Shown here: piece by piece, positions 1-10,062 of the stretch
Layout of the letters: every line of letters starts with the position of its first letter
How positions within the stretch are numbered: position 1 is the first letter of the stretch
NCBI GenBank assembly: GCA_023053685.1
Contig: JALIGW010000014.1
Coordinates: 16,219,090 to 16,283,089 of the forward strand
Direction: 5' to 3'
Length of the DNA stretch: 64,000 bases
DNA from: Diadophis punctatus similis
Lineage: Eukaryota > Chordata > Lepidosauria > Squamata > Dipsadidae
Translations under genes and position numbers: made by a program
The notes under the pieces: model-generated
The model's input: only the letters and a program-made list of their open reading frames with translations
Told to the model about the DNA's origin: nothing
The model's database searches: none

Positions 1-935
1 CTGGGAAGAAATCTAAATGACCACTGCCAAATGCTCACCTTCAACACAACCTCCGTTTTTGCATCTCCCTCTGGACACATGTGACCCTTCTCTCTCTCGC
101 TCTCTCGCTCGCTCTCTGTGGCACCTATGCACCTTAAAACAGGGTAGCTCTGAGAAATCCTGAAACGCCATCCGGATTGGAAGAGCAGAAAGCCACCCGT
201 TTTTGCCACACCACCTTCAAGAAAAGCCAGAGAAGGGAACAGACTTGCTCCCGGCAGCTGAGATTCCCTGGACTGGCCCCGAGAACAAGTAACCTGTTCA
301 AGTCCCATCCCCACTGACTTTTTTTTTTTTTTTTACAAAGGAGCCATTTGTTGCTGAAATGCAGCTGGCACCCGCAGGATACAATGGGCTTAAAGCCTTC
401 TGCTAATCAAGTGCTGAACAATCGCCCCCGCAGGCAGGCCAGGCCCATTCCCAGCTCTTGAGCTAATGAACTCAGTTGCTGGCACTGCCAGCAGCCAATC
501 TGCTCAAAGTCAACGGCGGAGCTGATGTGCCCTTCTAGGACGAAGGAGGCAGCCAACGACAGCAAGGGGAGAACGGCGGGAGATGGAGGGCGCCAACGCA
601 AGATGGGAGAGCCACTGTCCAACCACGCACCGCCATCCTCTTTCCTCAGGAACAGGACTCGGTTCGGTTGTTCCAGGCAACAGGAGAGAAACCAGGCTCT
701 TGCACTTGTACAGGAAGGGAGACGGAGGATGAACTTCAGAAGAAAATTAATGGTGGCTCAGTAATAAATCATTCGTTTATATTTAGTCAGGAAGTGAAAG
801 GAAGTTATGCAATCTCCTTCCTCAAGAGGTTTGCATTTTTCTCTTTCTTGCTCGGCATTCAAGGATACTTCGGGGATATAAAATCTAGGCTTGCCAATGA
901 TTCCCTTCTAGAATTCTGGCCCAAGCAAAGATACA
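1..935. other. No gene recognised
   Basis: Mixed-composition sequence with a short CT-rich run near 90-120 and a T-run near 318-335. I see no conserved coding exon, repeat consensus or RNA gene. The short open frames here have no recognisable domains. Confidence 0.5.
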
Positions 936-1120
936 GATTAACAGATTTGGAAGGGACCTTGTAGGTCATCTAGTCCAGGGGTCTCCAACCTTGGCAACTT
1001 TAGGACTGGCTGAGGAATTCTGGGAGTTGAAGTCCACAAGTCTTAAAGTTGCCACGGTTGGAGACCCCTGATCTAGTCCAACCCCCCGCCTGGATACTTC
1101 TGAACAGCCCCACATGATTA
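936..1120 (-). mobile_element. CR1 LINE 3' end, split by a MITE
   Basis: The reverse strand carries the standard CR1 3' terminus: a GGTTGGACTAGAT-type stretch followed by a GGTCCCTTCCAA-type stretch. It is interrupted by the hairpin MITE at 976-1070, so the CR1 piece is the older of the two. Confidence 0.75.
976..1070. mobile_element. Palindromic hAT-type MITE
   Basis: The 95-bp element starts CAGGGGTCTCCAACC and ends in the reverse complement, so it folds into a near-complete hairpin. The 8-bp sequence ATCTAGTC lies directly on both sides (968-975 and 1071-1078). An 8-bp duplication and a CAGGG/CCCTG terminus are hallmarks of hAT elements. It lacks coding capacity, so it must have been moved by a transposase supplied elsewhere. 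Confidence 0.88.
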
Positions 1121-1523
1121 AAAATGGAATTTCCGTGTTCCAATGTACCCCTAGGACAGTTCTCTCTTCTGAGCCAATAAGATTGGCTGGGGGTCAAGGA
1201 ACCAGAGCTAGCTTCGAATGAGGTGGCCTTTCACCAGCTTGGAAGGAGAATGTAGGATTGGAAACACATCAACATTCTTAATTATACAGACATCTAAAAG
1301 ATCAGAACTTATTTCCTAGTATGATTTACATTTTTTTCCTTCTGAGATAATGTACATACAGATTGTAACAAGAACTTTTGAGTGTTTTTGCCAGGGACTG
1401 AAAAGTTGTCTCTGGTCAGGCTGTAGTTACTGTCATCTGCCACTGTTACAATCTATTATAGTCAACTTTGCCAAACTGCTTTCTAAGAAGACCACAGTTA
1501 ACTCTGCACCAATCATTTAATTT

Positions 1524-2216
1524 CGCAGCGATTGCGAAAGGGATCTCGGAGTCCTGGTAGACAGTCAACTAAATATGAGCCAGCAGTGTGCAGCAGCAGC
1601 CAAAAAGGCCAACACAGTCCTGAGCTGCATAAATAGAGGGATACAACCAAGGACCAGAGAGGTACTAGTACCACTCTATAAAGCCTTGGTCAGACCACAC
1701 CTAAAGTACTGCATCCAGTTTTGGTCACCACATTACAAAAAAGACATTGAAACTCTAGAGAAAGTGCAGAAGAGAGCAACCAGGATGATAAAGGGTCTGG
1801 AAAATAAAACATACAAAGAGCGGTTGCAGGAACTGAGCTTGGCCAGTCTAGCGAAGAGAAGGACCAGGGGTGACATGATAGCAGTGTTCCAATACTTGAG
1901 GGGATGCCACAGAGAGAAGGGGGTCAGGCTGTTCTCTATGGCACCAGAAAGCCAAACAAGGAATAACGAATGGAAGCTGACCAAGGAGAGATTCAACCTG
2001 GAAGTGAGGAGAAACTTTCTGACAGTGAGAGCGATCAACCAGTGGAACAGCTTGCCAGCGGAGGTTGTGAGAGCCCCAACACTTGCGACCTTCAAGGGGA
2101 GACTGGACTGCCATCTGTCTCAAATGGTGTAGGAACTCCTGCTTGAGCAGGGGGTTGGACTAGATGACCTACAAGGTCCCTTCCAACTCTAATAATAAAT
2201 CTAAATAAATCTAATG
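1524..2216 (+). mobile_element. CR1 LINE, 5'-truncated, C-terminal RT region and 3' UTR
   Basis: Frame +1 is open from about 1524 to 2132 and encodes the C-terminal part of the CR1 ORF2 polyprotein, downstream of the catalytic reverse transcriptase motifs. Visible family signatures include [30 protein letters not shown] and a final [13 protein letters not shown] block. The CR1 3' terminus follows (GGGGTTGGACTAGATGACC, then CCTTCCAACTC) and ends in short ATAAATCTAA repeats. The piece is 5'-truncated, as most CR1 copies are. It is a retrotransposon remnant, not a host gene, although this stretch of frame is unbroken. Confidence 0.92.
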
Positions 2217-2410
2217 GAGGAGATCTTGCCTCATATAGGAAATTAGCACGTTTAGGTGCAAAATGGCTGGAAATGTTGTGAGAGCCCATCTGGACAAAGT
2301 CCAAACCAGGAGGAGATGCAGCCTCTCCCTGCCCCATCTTCCTTTTCAGAAAAAAATGAACAGAGATAACTGCCAAGTTTATCTTTCTGGCTGAGAAAGT
2401 GCCTTTAAAG

Positions 2411-2531
2411 CAGAGGTCTTCAAACTTGGCAACTTTAAGACTTGTGGACTTCAACTCCCAGAATTCCTCAGCCAGCTATGCTGGGAGTTGAAGTCCACAA
2501 GTCTTAAAGTTGCCAAGTTTGGGGACCCCTG
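2411..2531. mobile_element. Palindromic hAT-type MITE
   Basis: The 121-bp hairpin element begins CAGAGGTCTTCAAAC and ends GTTTGGGGACCCCTG. CTTTAAAG is repeated exactly on each side (2403-2410 and 2532-2539), an 8-bp duplication. It belongs to the same family as the element at 976. Confidence 0.88.
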
Positions 2532-2539
2532 CTTTAAAG

Positions 2540-2935
2540 AATGGTTGCTGGAATTGGGTAATGTCAAGTTTAATGAAAAGAAGGACTAGCAATGACATGA
2601 CAGCAGTTTTCCAATATTTGAGGGAATGCCACAAAGAAGAGGGGGTCAAGCTATTTTCCAAAGTATCTGAAAACAAGAGAAGAAGCAATGGATGGAAACT
2701 AATCAAGGAGAGAAGCAACCTAGAATTAAGGAGAAATTTCCTGACAGTGAGAACCATTAATGGGTGGAATAGCTTCTCTCCAGAAATTGCGGATGCTCCA
2801 TCACTGGAGCTTTTTAAGAAGAGATGGATTTGTCTGGAATGGTGTAGTAGGGCTTGCTGCTTGGACAGAGGGTTGGACTAGAAGACCTCCAAGGTTCCCT
2901 TCCAACTCTGTTATTCTCTTCTCTTCAGGTCTGGG
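2540..2935 (+). mobile_element. CR1 LINE fragment, 3' end
   Basis: It carries the diverged CR1 C-terminal coding block (QYLRECHKEEGVKLFS-like, then [13 protein letters not shown]) and the terminal GGTTGGACTAGAAGACC and CCTTCCAACTC segments. It is more diverged than the copies at 1524 and 21398. Confidence 0.85.
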
Positions 2936-3485
2936 AAATGCAATGGGAAACCTCTTTTTTCCATCTATATTCAGTAAGAATACAGTAAAAAGAGTTGCAC
3001 AACCATAAATAGTAGTTATGCAAACACTGGCAGAATTGTACTGGTATGTACAAAATTCTTCACCGGCTCCAGACCTGTCTGTGCATTTCACCATCCTATT
3101 TCCAGATCTCAGGTCACCGTTTCCTCCACCATGCAGATTACTAAGACACATACTATTAACTACTATCAAATTTATGAACACCAGCCAAATCAGAATAATC
3201 AGCAGTACACGCCATCTTTTCCTCCTCTTTTTTACCGCACCTTCCTATGTAAACTGCAGAGTTTTTTAAATGGTTTAAAGCAGTGGTTCCCAAACTTTTT
3301 CAGTCCACCGCCCCCTTGGTGCTACAAACTCATCCTCACCGCCCCCCACCCCACCCCCTCAGGTGGGCGTGGCTTAGTGGTCAGGTGACTGGGTGGGCAT
3401 GGTCAACTTGTAAAGTGTGGTGAAACACACTTAACAACGCTCTTGCTTAGCAACCAAAATGTTAGGCTCAATTGTGGTCATAAGT

Positions 3486-4455
3486 CTTTCTTTTGTTCTT
3501 TCTTTCTTCTCTACCTTCCCCCTTCTTTCTTTTTCTTTCTGTCTTTCTTCCTACCATCTTTCTTTTTCTTTCTTTTCTTTCTTTCTGTCTGTCTTCCTTC
3601 CTTCCTACCATCTCTTCTTTCTTTCTGTCTGTCTTCCTTCCTTCCTACCTACCATCTTTTTCTTTCTTTCTGTCTTCCTTCCTTCCTTCCTACCATCTTT
3701 CTTTCTTTCTTCCTCCCTCCCTCCCTCTTTCTTTCCTTTTTCTTTCCTTCTTCCCTCCCTTCTCTTCCCTCCCTCCTTTCTTTTTCTGTCTTCCTTCCTT
3801 CCTACCATCTTTCTTTCTGTCTGTCTTCCTCCCTCCCTCCCTCTTTCTTTTTCTTTCTTTCCTTTTTCTTTCCTTCTTCCCTCCCTCCTTTCTTTTTCTG
3901 TCTGTCCTCCTTCCTTCCTTCCTTCCTTCCTTCCTTCCTTCCTTCCTTCCTTCCTTCCTTCCTTCCTACCATCTTCCTTCCTTCCTTCCTTCCTACCATC
4001 TTTCTTTCTTTCTTTCTGTCTCTTTCTTTTTCTTTCTTTCCTTTTTCTTTCCTTCTTTCCTCCCTACTTTCTTTTTCTGTCTATCTTCCTTCCTTCCTAC
4101 CTACCATCTTTCTTTCTCTTTCTTTCTGTCTTCCTCCCTCCCTCCCTCACTCTTTCTTTCTTTCCTTTCTTTCCTCCTTCCCTCCCTTCCCTTCCCTCCC
4201 TCCTTTCTTTTTCTGTCTGTCTTCCTTCCTTCCTACCATCTTTCTTTCTTTCTGTCTGTCTTCCTTCCTTCCTCCCTCCCTCTTTCTTCCTTTCTTTTTC
4301 TTTCTTCCCCTTTTCTTTCTTTCTTTCTTCCCTCCCTCCTTTCTTTTTCTGTCTGTCCTCCTTCCTTTCTACCATCTTTCTTTCTTTTTCTTTCCTTCTT
4401 CCCTCCCTCCTCTCTTTTTCTGTCTGTCTGTCTTCCTTCCTTTCTACCATCGTTC

Positions 4456-4554
<99 letters not shown>

Positions 4555-4602
4555 TCCACCCTCCCTCCCTCCCTCCCTCCCTCCCTCCCTCCCTCCCTCC
4601 CT

Positions 4603-4688
<86 letters not shown>

Positions 4689-4763
4689 TTCCTTCCTTCC
4701 TTCCTTCCTTCCTTCCTTCCTTCCTTTCTTTCTTTCCTTCTTCCCTCCCTTCCCTTCCCTCCC
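3486..4763. repeat. Polypyrimidine tract (CTTT/CCTT/CTGT)n
   Basis: About 1.27 kb is almost purely C and T on the plus strand. It contains CTTT, CCTT, CCCT and CTGT tetramer blocks, with long pure CTTT runs at 4450-4525 and 4606-4685. The long open frames in all three plus frames (Ser, Phe, Leu and Pro only) and their Lys/Arg/Glu/Gly mirror frames come from the repeat and are not genes. Confidence 0.95.
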
Positions 4764-4793
4764 GCCAGCCGTGGCCAGGCTGCCGCCGCTCAC

Positions 4794-4992
4794 CCAGGCC
4801 GATGGCTTGGTAAGCGTTCTCTGGGTCGTGCACCAGGTCGCAGAGAGCCATCAAGGCTGGCTGCCGTGTTAGCAGCTCTGGGTGCTGCAGCTCTTCATTG
4901 AGCTTGGGGAGGCGTCAGCAGCTGAAGGCCACAGGTGCCTTGGTGGGGTCAATGTCGGGGAGCAGCTGGGCAGAGATCCGTGGGTGCTCCAT
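4794..4992 (-). pseudogene. RSPH14: Captured RSPH14 (RTDR1) first coding exon, with internal stop
   Basis: RSPH14 is an armadillo-repeat protein associated with the ciliary radial spoke. On the minus strand an ATG at 4992 opens a frame that ends at a GTGAGC donor after 4794 in phase 1. The segment [20 protein letters not shown] matches the family's start region, where LPKL..EEL is followed by a [15 protein letters not shown] block. This is family knowledge recalled from the mammalian protein. There is an in-frame TGA at 4915-4917, where the mammalian protein has arginine, consistent with CGA to TGA decay. Because the donor is retained and only one exon is present, genomic capture is favoured over a processed mRNA copy. 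Past the donor the sequence runs within about 30 bp into the polypyrimidine tract. The copy cannot make a full protein. Confidence 0.72.
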
Positions 4993-5166
4993 GCCGGAGG
5001 GGAGCCCGTCGAATTTCGCGCGCCGGGTTGCTAGGCGACAGGGACGCTGGGCGGGAAAGTCCGCACACATGCAGGTTCCGTAGCAGGGCCTTCCTGCGGG
5101 TCTGCAAGCGCTCGCCCGAGCAGCTTCGGGAGTGGTCGGCTTCCCTCGTCGCTGTGCCGCGCTCAG

Positions 5167-5550
5167 TACCTAGCACTTGTAACTCCGTCGCATTCCACGC
5201 TCTTGGGTGCAGGGCAGCCCATTCTGCCCTGCACCCAAGACGTTTTCTTTCAGAATGGGCTGCCCTGCACACAAGAACGAGGAACGCGAGGGAGCTTCAA
5301 GTGCTAGGTAGGACGCAGTTTGACCAGTCGTGCGGGGTGGGGCAGAGTGGAGTGGAGCCTGGGTGGGGGCTGGGCTGGCTGCGAGACGGGCATCATACCT
5401 AGCACTTGTAACTCCGTCGCATTCCACGCTCTTCTGTGCAGGGCAGCCCATTCTGAAAGAAAACATCTCGTGTTTTCTTTCAGAATGGGCTGCCTTGCAC
5501 ACAAGAGCGAGGAACACGAGGAAGCTTCAAATGCAAAAGCATGGCGAACC
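5167..5550. repeat. Two copies of a GC-rich palindromic repeat inside the hAT element
   Basis: CTAGCACTTGTAACTCCGTC opens both copies (5167-5310 and 5394-5550). Each copy contains GGGCAGCCCATTCTG and, after a short centre, CAGAATGGGCTGCC in the opposite sense. Each can therefore form a hairpin. The copies are separated by about 85 bp of G-rich sequence. Confidence 0.8.
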
Positions 5551-5678
5551 ACCTACCGCCCCCCTGGCCCCTCTCACCGCCCCCCTGTCGCCACCCTTGC
5601 CTCTCACCGCCCCCCTAAGGGTTCCCACCGCCCCCTGGGGGGCGGTACCCGCCCACTTTGGGAACCACTGGTTTAAAG

Positions 5679-6735
5679 CAAGTAGGACTGGCTCAGGACC
5701 AGTTTATCTGCGTGACCGCCTTCTACAGCATTCCTCCCAACGACCAGTGAGATCGCACAGGCAGGGCCTTCTCCGGGTCCCATCAGCCAGACAATGTCGG
5801 CTGGCGGGTCCGCGGGCGAGGTCCTTCTCTGTTGCGGCTCCGACCCTATGGAACGAACTACCTACCCAGATCCGTAATACCCCCACCTTGCTGGCCTTCC
5901 GGAAGGCCCTTAAGATAAGGTGACCAGACGTCCCGCTTTTTAATAATTTGTCCCGCGTCCCGCGGGGTTTCAAAAAAGTCCCGCTTTTTGAATTTGAATT
6001 TGCCCTGCACACCCCTCTGCCTCCTGCCTCGCCTGCCTCCTCCTGCCAGGCGGGGAGGGAGGGCAGTGAGAGGGGCAGCAGCGGTCTTGCCTGTTCGTCG
6101 CTACAGAGCCGAAGAAGCTGGTGGCGTTCGCGGTGCGGGGTTTCCCCGCCCGCTTTCCCCGGCCGCCGGGATGCCACCATTTGCGTTCTTTTGCCCTCTG
6201 CGCAAGCAGAACGCTTTGCGCATGAGCAGAGGGCAAAAGAACGTAAATGGCGGCGTCCCGGCGGCCGGGGAAAGCCCCGTGCCGCGAACGCCACCAGCTT
6301 CTTCGGCTCTGCGGCGACGAACAGGCAAGACCGCACTGGTAGGAACCCACCCCTGGCTGCGATGAAGGGGGGGAGTGTTTGGGGGGGTATGTGCACAAAG
6401 CTGCAGGATAAGAGAGATGGACCCCTCCCGTCTTGCTCCCCTAGAACCCCCCCCCCCCCGTCAATGGTGTCCCGCTTTACAAATATTAAAATCTGGTCAC
6501 CTATCCTTAAGACCTGGCTTTTTCAGCAGGTCTGGGGCTAATGAGATCACCCCATGTATGTATGTGTTGCGATGTAACTATTTGTGAAAGGTTTGTTCGA
6601 ACTGTGCTTTAATTGTCTTTTTATCCTATACTTGTATTTTTATAGTTGTAAGCCGCCCAGAGTCACTTTGGGAGTTGGGCGGCATATAAATTTTATTAAA
6701 ATAATAAAATAAAATAAAATAAAATAAAGTATTAA
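5679..6735 (+). mobile_element. LINE 3' end (PRSHRQGLL / TLWNELP family), split by a hAT element
   Basis: Left of the insertion the plus frame encodes a LINE C-terminus with RPVRSHRQGLLRVPSARQ and APTLWNELPTQIRN, then AFRKAL. Right of it the frame resumes with a TWLFQQVWG-like end. A 3' UTR follows with AAGCCGCCCAGAGTCACTTT and GGGCGGCATATAAATTTTAT, then an (AAAAT)n tail to 6735. The 589-bp hAT element at 5916-6504 interrupts it. The LINE clade is not certain; a second copy lies at 28648-29170 on the minus strand. Confidence 0.75.
5916..6504. mobile_element. hAT-type element, GGTGACCAGA family, GC-rich foldback core
   Basis: Ends are TAAGGTGACCAGA and TCTGGTCACCTAT. CCTTAAGA flanks the element on both sides (5908-5915 and 6505-6512). 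The core from about 6060 to 6345 is a GC-rich inverted repeat: GCGGTCTTGCCTGTTCGTCG on the left is mirrored by CGACGAACAGGCAAGACCGC on the right, and the centre carries GCGCAAGCAG and GCGCATGAGCAG. No transposase frame is visible. Overlapping open frames on both strands are a product of this palindrome. Confidence 0.82.
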
Positions 6736-7480
6736 AACATTTATAAATTTACTTGGGCCGCAAGAAGCACAGAAAATGTACATTGAGCTGCTACAGCAGA
6801 TCAGAAGGATTTTAATCATGACTCATCCTGAAGTCCCAACACCTTGTCTTTCAGACTCACTCCTTTCCCATCACAATTTGAAGGAACAATTTGAAGCTTA
6901 TTCCACAAGGCAGCAGGTGGATCTTCAACTTTTTCCATTATATTCATTATGTTAAGGAGAATTGGCATACTCTAATCCCGACAGGCTCTACGCCTGCATG
7001 GCTGGCTCAGGAATTCTGGGAGTTGAAGTCCACAGGTCATCAAAGAGCCATAGTTTGGCCACCCCTGCAAGTTACAGCATGTGAATATCTGGGAAGTAAA
7101 GCAGGTTGGAGTTGCATATATGAATCCTAAACTCTGAAGAAGTCCTTCTATCATTATGAGTCAACAAACATAGAGAAGACATTAATAAATTTTATATTTA
7201 CAATTACAACTCTAAGAGGAATGACTTTCATTTCAGATTAATTAGGATTGACAATCTTTAGCACTTACAAAACGACCTTAAGTTGGATAGTCTGATAGTT
7301 CTGGTAGTTAAGAACTCCACTGCCTTCTTGGCAAACCATCAGAGGAATGATGTCCTCTCTGTAATTAGCGAAGTGCCCATGAAATCATGGGAAATCTACT
7401 TTACAGCTTTCTACAACTCTTATAACAGAAACTTAGTGATTTAAAGACTGAAATTAACGAGGAACCCTTCCTGAAGGGCT
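6736..7480. other. No gene; one partial MITE
   Basis: AT-rich sequence with no recognised coding exon. At about 6985-7065 there is half of a hairpin MITE: GGCTCAGGAATTCTGGGAGT, then TGAAGTCCACAGG and GGCCACCCCTG. It lacks a convincing left arm and duplication. Confidence 0.5.
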
Positions 7481-8105
7481 CCCAGCCTCTGTTATCACAA
7501 TGAGAAATTGTAGAGTCCCTAAAACCAGGGCAGCCTCCCCCCCAGGGGTGATGCTATCCCACCAGAGCTGCTGAAGGATAATGCCAACCGTTGGGCAACA
7601 GTTTTGGCACTTTCCCTCTATAGATCACATGGGCACATTCCTCAGGATTTGCACACTGCCATTATATTGCATGTAGTCAAAAAGAGAGACAGGGAGGCTC
7701 AGCTAACTATCAAGCAAGACATTCGCTAAGTGTTGTTAGCAAACTTTATCCCTGCCACCTGAAGAACAAACTGCAGCTTTGCGCCCAAGCAGAATCAATT
7801 CTGGGTAATAAACAGCCCAGTTTTCATCCCAGTCGCTCCAGCTTAGAGCAGGTCTTGCTCCTACAACACCTTACTGAAAAATTTAGCTAAGATGAGCAGA
7901 GGCTTTTGATCAAAAGCAGGAGTCTCCAAACTTGGCAACTTTAAGACTTGTGGACTACAACTCCCTGAATTCCCCGCTGGTCAGGGAATTCTGGGAGCTG
8001 ATATCCACAAGCCTTAAAGTTGCCAATTTGGAGACTCCTGATCGAAAGCCTCAGTTGCTGTGGCTATCATTCTCCTCTCTGTGGTTGAGGAATTTGGTCT
8101 TGTTC
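7480..8105 (+). mobile_element. Decayed non-LTR reverse transcriptase remnant
   Basis: Frame fragments resemble the start of a reverse transcriptase domain. They read GDAIPPELLKDN, then HIPQDLHTAIILHVVKKRDR, and later a LLKNLAKMSRGF block, with several stops between. This follows the order seen in LINE RTs, where a PPE..K motif is followed by IP..W..A.I.PI.KKGDR. The clade is not assignable by eye. A MITE at 7917-8040 interrupts it. Confidence 0.5.
7917..8040. mobile_element. Palindromic hAT-type MITE
   Basis: This 124-bp hairpin begins CAGGAGTCTCCAAACTTGG and ends in the complement GGAGACTCCTG. Flanks ATCAAAAG (7909-7916) and ATCGAAAG (8041-8048) form an 8-bp duplication with one change. 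Confidence 0.85.
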
Positions 8106-8615
8106 ACACCCAATCTACTGGGGCTGCCCATCCCTGAAAATATATGAAGTCCAGGGAACTAGAGGGGGGAGAGAAGTTGACATTTCCTATGTGCTTCTCA
8201 AGAATGAGAGAGTGATTTTATTTCAGTTAATGAAGCGGAACTCAAAAGAGCAAGGAATGTCTTCCCTCTACTGAGCTCTTCCAAAATTATACACAATCCC
8301 CGTCCTTTGCTTCCCTTAAGACTAGGATCATCTTTCAGATGATCTCCACTATTTCTTAAAATACCATTTCAAACACTCTCGTTTTCCAAGGAAATTCCGA
8401 TGCGCACACATGTGCACACACCCACTTCCTGCATCAAAATGATTCAAGATGAGATGGTGGAAATGCATGACCAGAATTAAGATAAGCTGAACATTTAAAA
8501 AGTAGATTAATTAATTTTTTTAAAATGTTCCAACTAATGTACAGATTAGCCTACATGTTAATAAGTTAAGGTTAGGGTAACGTGGAGACCAAACACATCC
8601 ACTTCATGGTCTGTT
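8106..8615. other. No feature recognised
   Basis: AT-rich sequence without identifiable repeat ends, exons or RNA genes. Confidence 0.4.
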
Positions 8616-8805
8616 TCTGTTGCTCTCCTCTTCGAACCATTTCTAGCAGGACTACCAGATTCCGGAACAGCTTTGTTCCCTTTGCCATCCGCCTGCTAAA
8701 CTCGCAAGATTCGTTTCTCTCGCTATGTACATGTATACATTCAGACTAGACTGTGTTGTTTCTCTGTGTCACATAATATATGTGGATACACGCATAATTT
8801 TGTAT

Positions 8806-8888
<83 letters not shown>

Positions 8889-9005
8889 TTTTGTCATGTT
8901 TATGTAGTGGTGACCCTTTGAGAGCTGTATGCAACGAAATTTCATTTTAATGTATGCCAATTAGTGTGCATTCAAAGTGACAATAAAGTTATTCTAAGTC
9001 TAAGT
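8616..9005 (+). mobile_element. LINE 3' end (L2/Rex-like) with (TTTA)n tract
   Basis: The segment ends with ACGAAATTTCATTTTAATG and TGACAATAAAGTTATTC, the 3' terminus style of L2-type LINEs. The upstream part, ACTACCAGATTCCGGAACAG, is a degraded coding end. A pure TTTA microsatellite (8806-8889) has expanded inside it. Confidence 0.55.
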
Positions 9006-9194
9006 TGGGCATAATTTACTGTACGGGGCTCCTATAGCTCTTCCTGCAGAATGGATTTCTTTTTAACACCAGGTCTCTCCCAAAGTTCAAGGGTCCAAAG
9101 AAGAAGGGAGGAAGCACCGCTGAAACTTGGGAGACAAAAGGCTGGGAGAAGCCACAGAGAAGCAGCCACCAGAAGCAGCCAAGAAGAAGAAGCC

Positions 9195-9905
9195 ACCAAC
9201 AACATCGCCAAAAAGGCTTCAAGAACTGTTAACCTAATCTTACGTAGCTTCTTCTCCGGTAATATCACACTACTAACCAGAGCATACAAAACATTTGCCA
9301 GACCAATCCTTGAATACAGCTCATCTGTCTGGAACCCACACCGCATATCGGACATAAATACATTAGAAAGTGTCCAGAGATACTTTACAAGAAGAGTCCT
9401 CCACTCCTCTACTCGCAACAGAATACCTTACGCAACCAGACTTGAAATCCTGGGCTTAGAAAGCTTAGAACTACGTCGCCTTCGGCATGACCTAAGCATA
9501 GCTCATAAAATTATCCGCTACAACGTCCTTCCTGTCAATGACTACTTCAGCTCCAACCACAACAATACACGAGCACACAACAGATACAAACTCAAAGTGA
9601 ACCGCTCCAAACTTGACTGTAGAAAATAGGACTTTAGCAACAGAGTGGTAGATGCCTGGAACTCACTACCTGACTCTGTGGTTTCGTCACCAAACCCCCA
9701 AAACTTTACCCTTAGACTGTCCACTGTTGACCTCACCCGATTCCTAAGAGGTCAGTAAGGGGCGTGCATAAGTGCACCAGCGTGCCTACTGTCCCTGTCC
9801 TAATGTTCCCTCTTATCAGTACCCATCTTATGTATATAAACAATGTTATATCTATGTATATTACCAACACGTACTTGACAAAAATAAATAAAATAAATAA
9901 ATAAA
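9195..9905 (+). mobile_element. L2/CR1-superfamily LINE, 3' part
   Basis: A plus frame open to 9629 encodes a reverse transcriptase C-terminal region with RAYKTFARPILEYSSSVWNP, SVQRYFTRRVLHSS and RYKLKVNRSKLDCRK. A stop (TAG, where related copies have TGC/AAC-type codons) breaks it at 9627. The frame then continues through NAWNSLPDSVVSSP-like sequence to RFLRG. The 3' UTR ends in TTGACAAAAATAAATAAAAT repeats. Copies of the same family occur at 16074, 17909, 30735, 42125 and 49034. Confidence 0.85.
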
Positions 9906-9918
9906 TAAAGTTCTAGGC

Positions 9919-10054
9919 CAGTGTTTCCCAACCTTGGCAACTTGAAGATGTCTGGACTTCAACTCCCAGAATTCCCCAGCCAGCATTCGCTGGCTGGGGA
10001 ATTCTGGGAGTTAAAGTCCAGACATCTTCAAGTTGCCAAGGTTGGGAAACACTG
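9919..10054. mobile_element. Palindromic hAT-type MITE
   Basis: The 136-bp element has 5' end CAGTGTTTCCCAACCTTGG and a 3' end that is its exact complement, with arms meeting at GCATTCGC. TTCTAGGC is duplicated exactly (9911-9918 and 10055-10062). One difference between the arms (GTTAAAGTCC against GGACTTCAAC) suggests it is young. Confidence 0.92.
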
Positions 10055-10062
10055 TTCTAGGC

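Larger units (their letters stand above)
3281..5670. mobile_element. 2.4-kb non-autonomous hAT-type element with captured gene exon
   Basis: The left end reads CAGTGGTTCCCAAACTTT and the right end ACTTTGGGAACCACTG, which are inverted copies. GTTTAAAG is duplicated exactly outside both ends (3273-3280 and 5671-5678). No transposase is visible inside. From left to right it holds a short CACCGCCCCC-rich subterminal region, a 1.27-kb polypyrimidine tract, a GC-rich segment carrying an exon resembling RSPH14 exon 1 on the minus strand, two GC-rich palindromic repeats (5167-5310 and 5394-5550), and a second CACCGCCCCC-rich subterminal region. The layout fits a Pack-type element that has captured host DNA. 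An alternative is that the exon region inserted later into a shorter hAT element. Confidence 0.85.

Noticed and set aside
1575..2132. A 185-codon open frame that looks like a host protein
   Set aside because: It matches the CR1 C-terminal region and repeats at 21373-21783, 46796-47110 and on the minus strand at 33379-33615.
3443..4901. Three overlapping plus frames of about 460-480 codons, and minus frames rich in Lys/Arg/Glu/Gly
   Set aside because: They come from a CTTT/CCTT-type repeat with no stops; composition is only Ser/Phe/Leu/Pro or its complement. Not genes.
8806..8889. Possible CRISPR-like or satellite array
   Set aside because: It is a simple TTTA tetramer microsatellite with no spacers.
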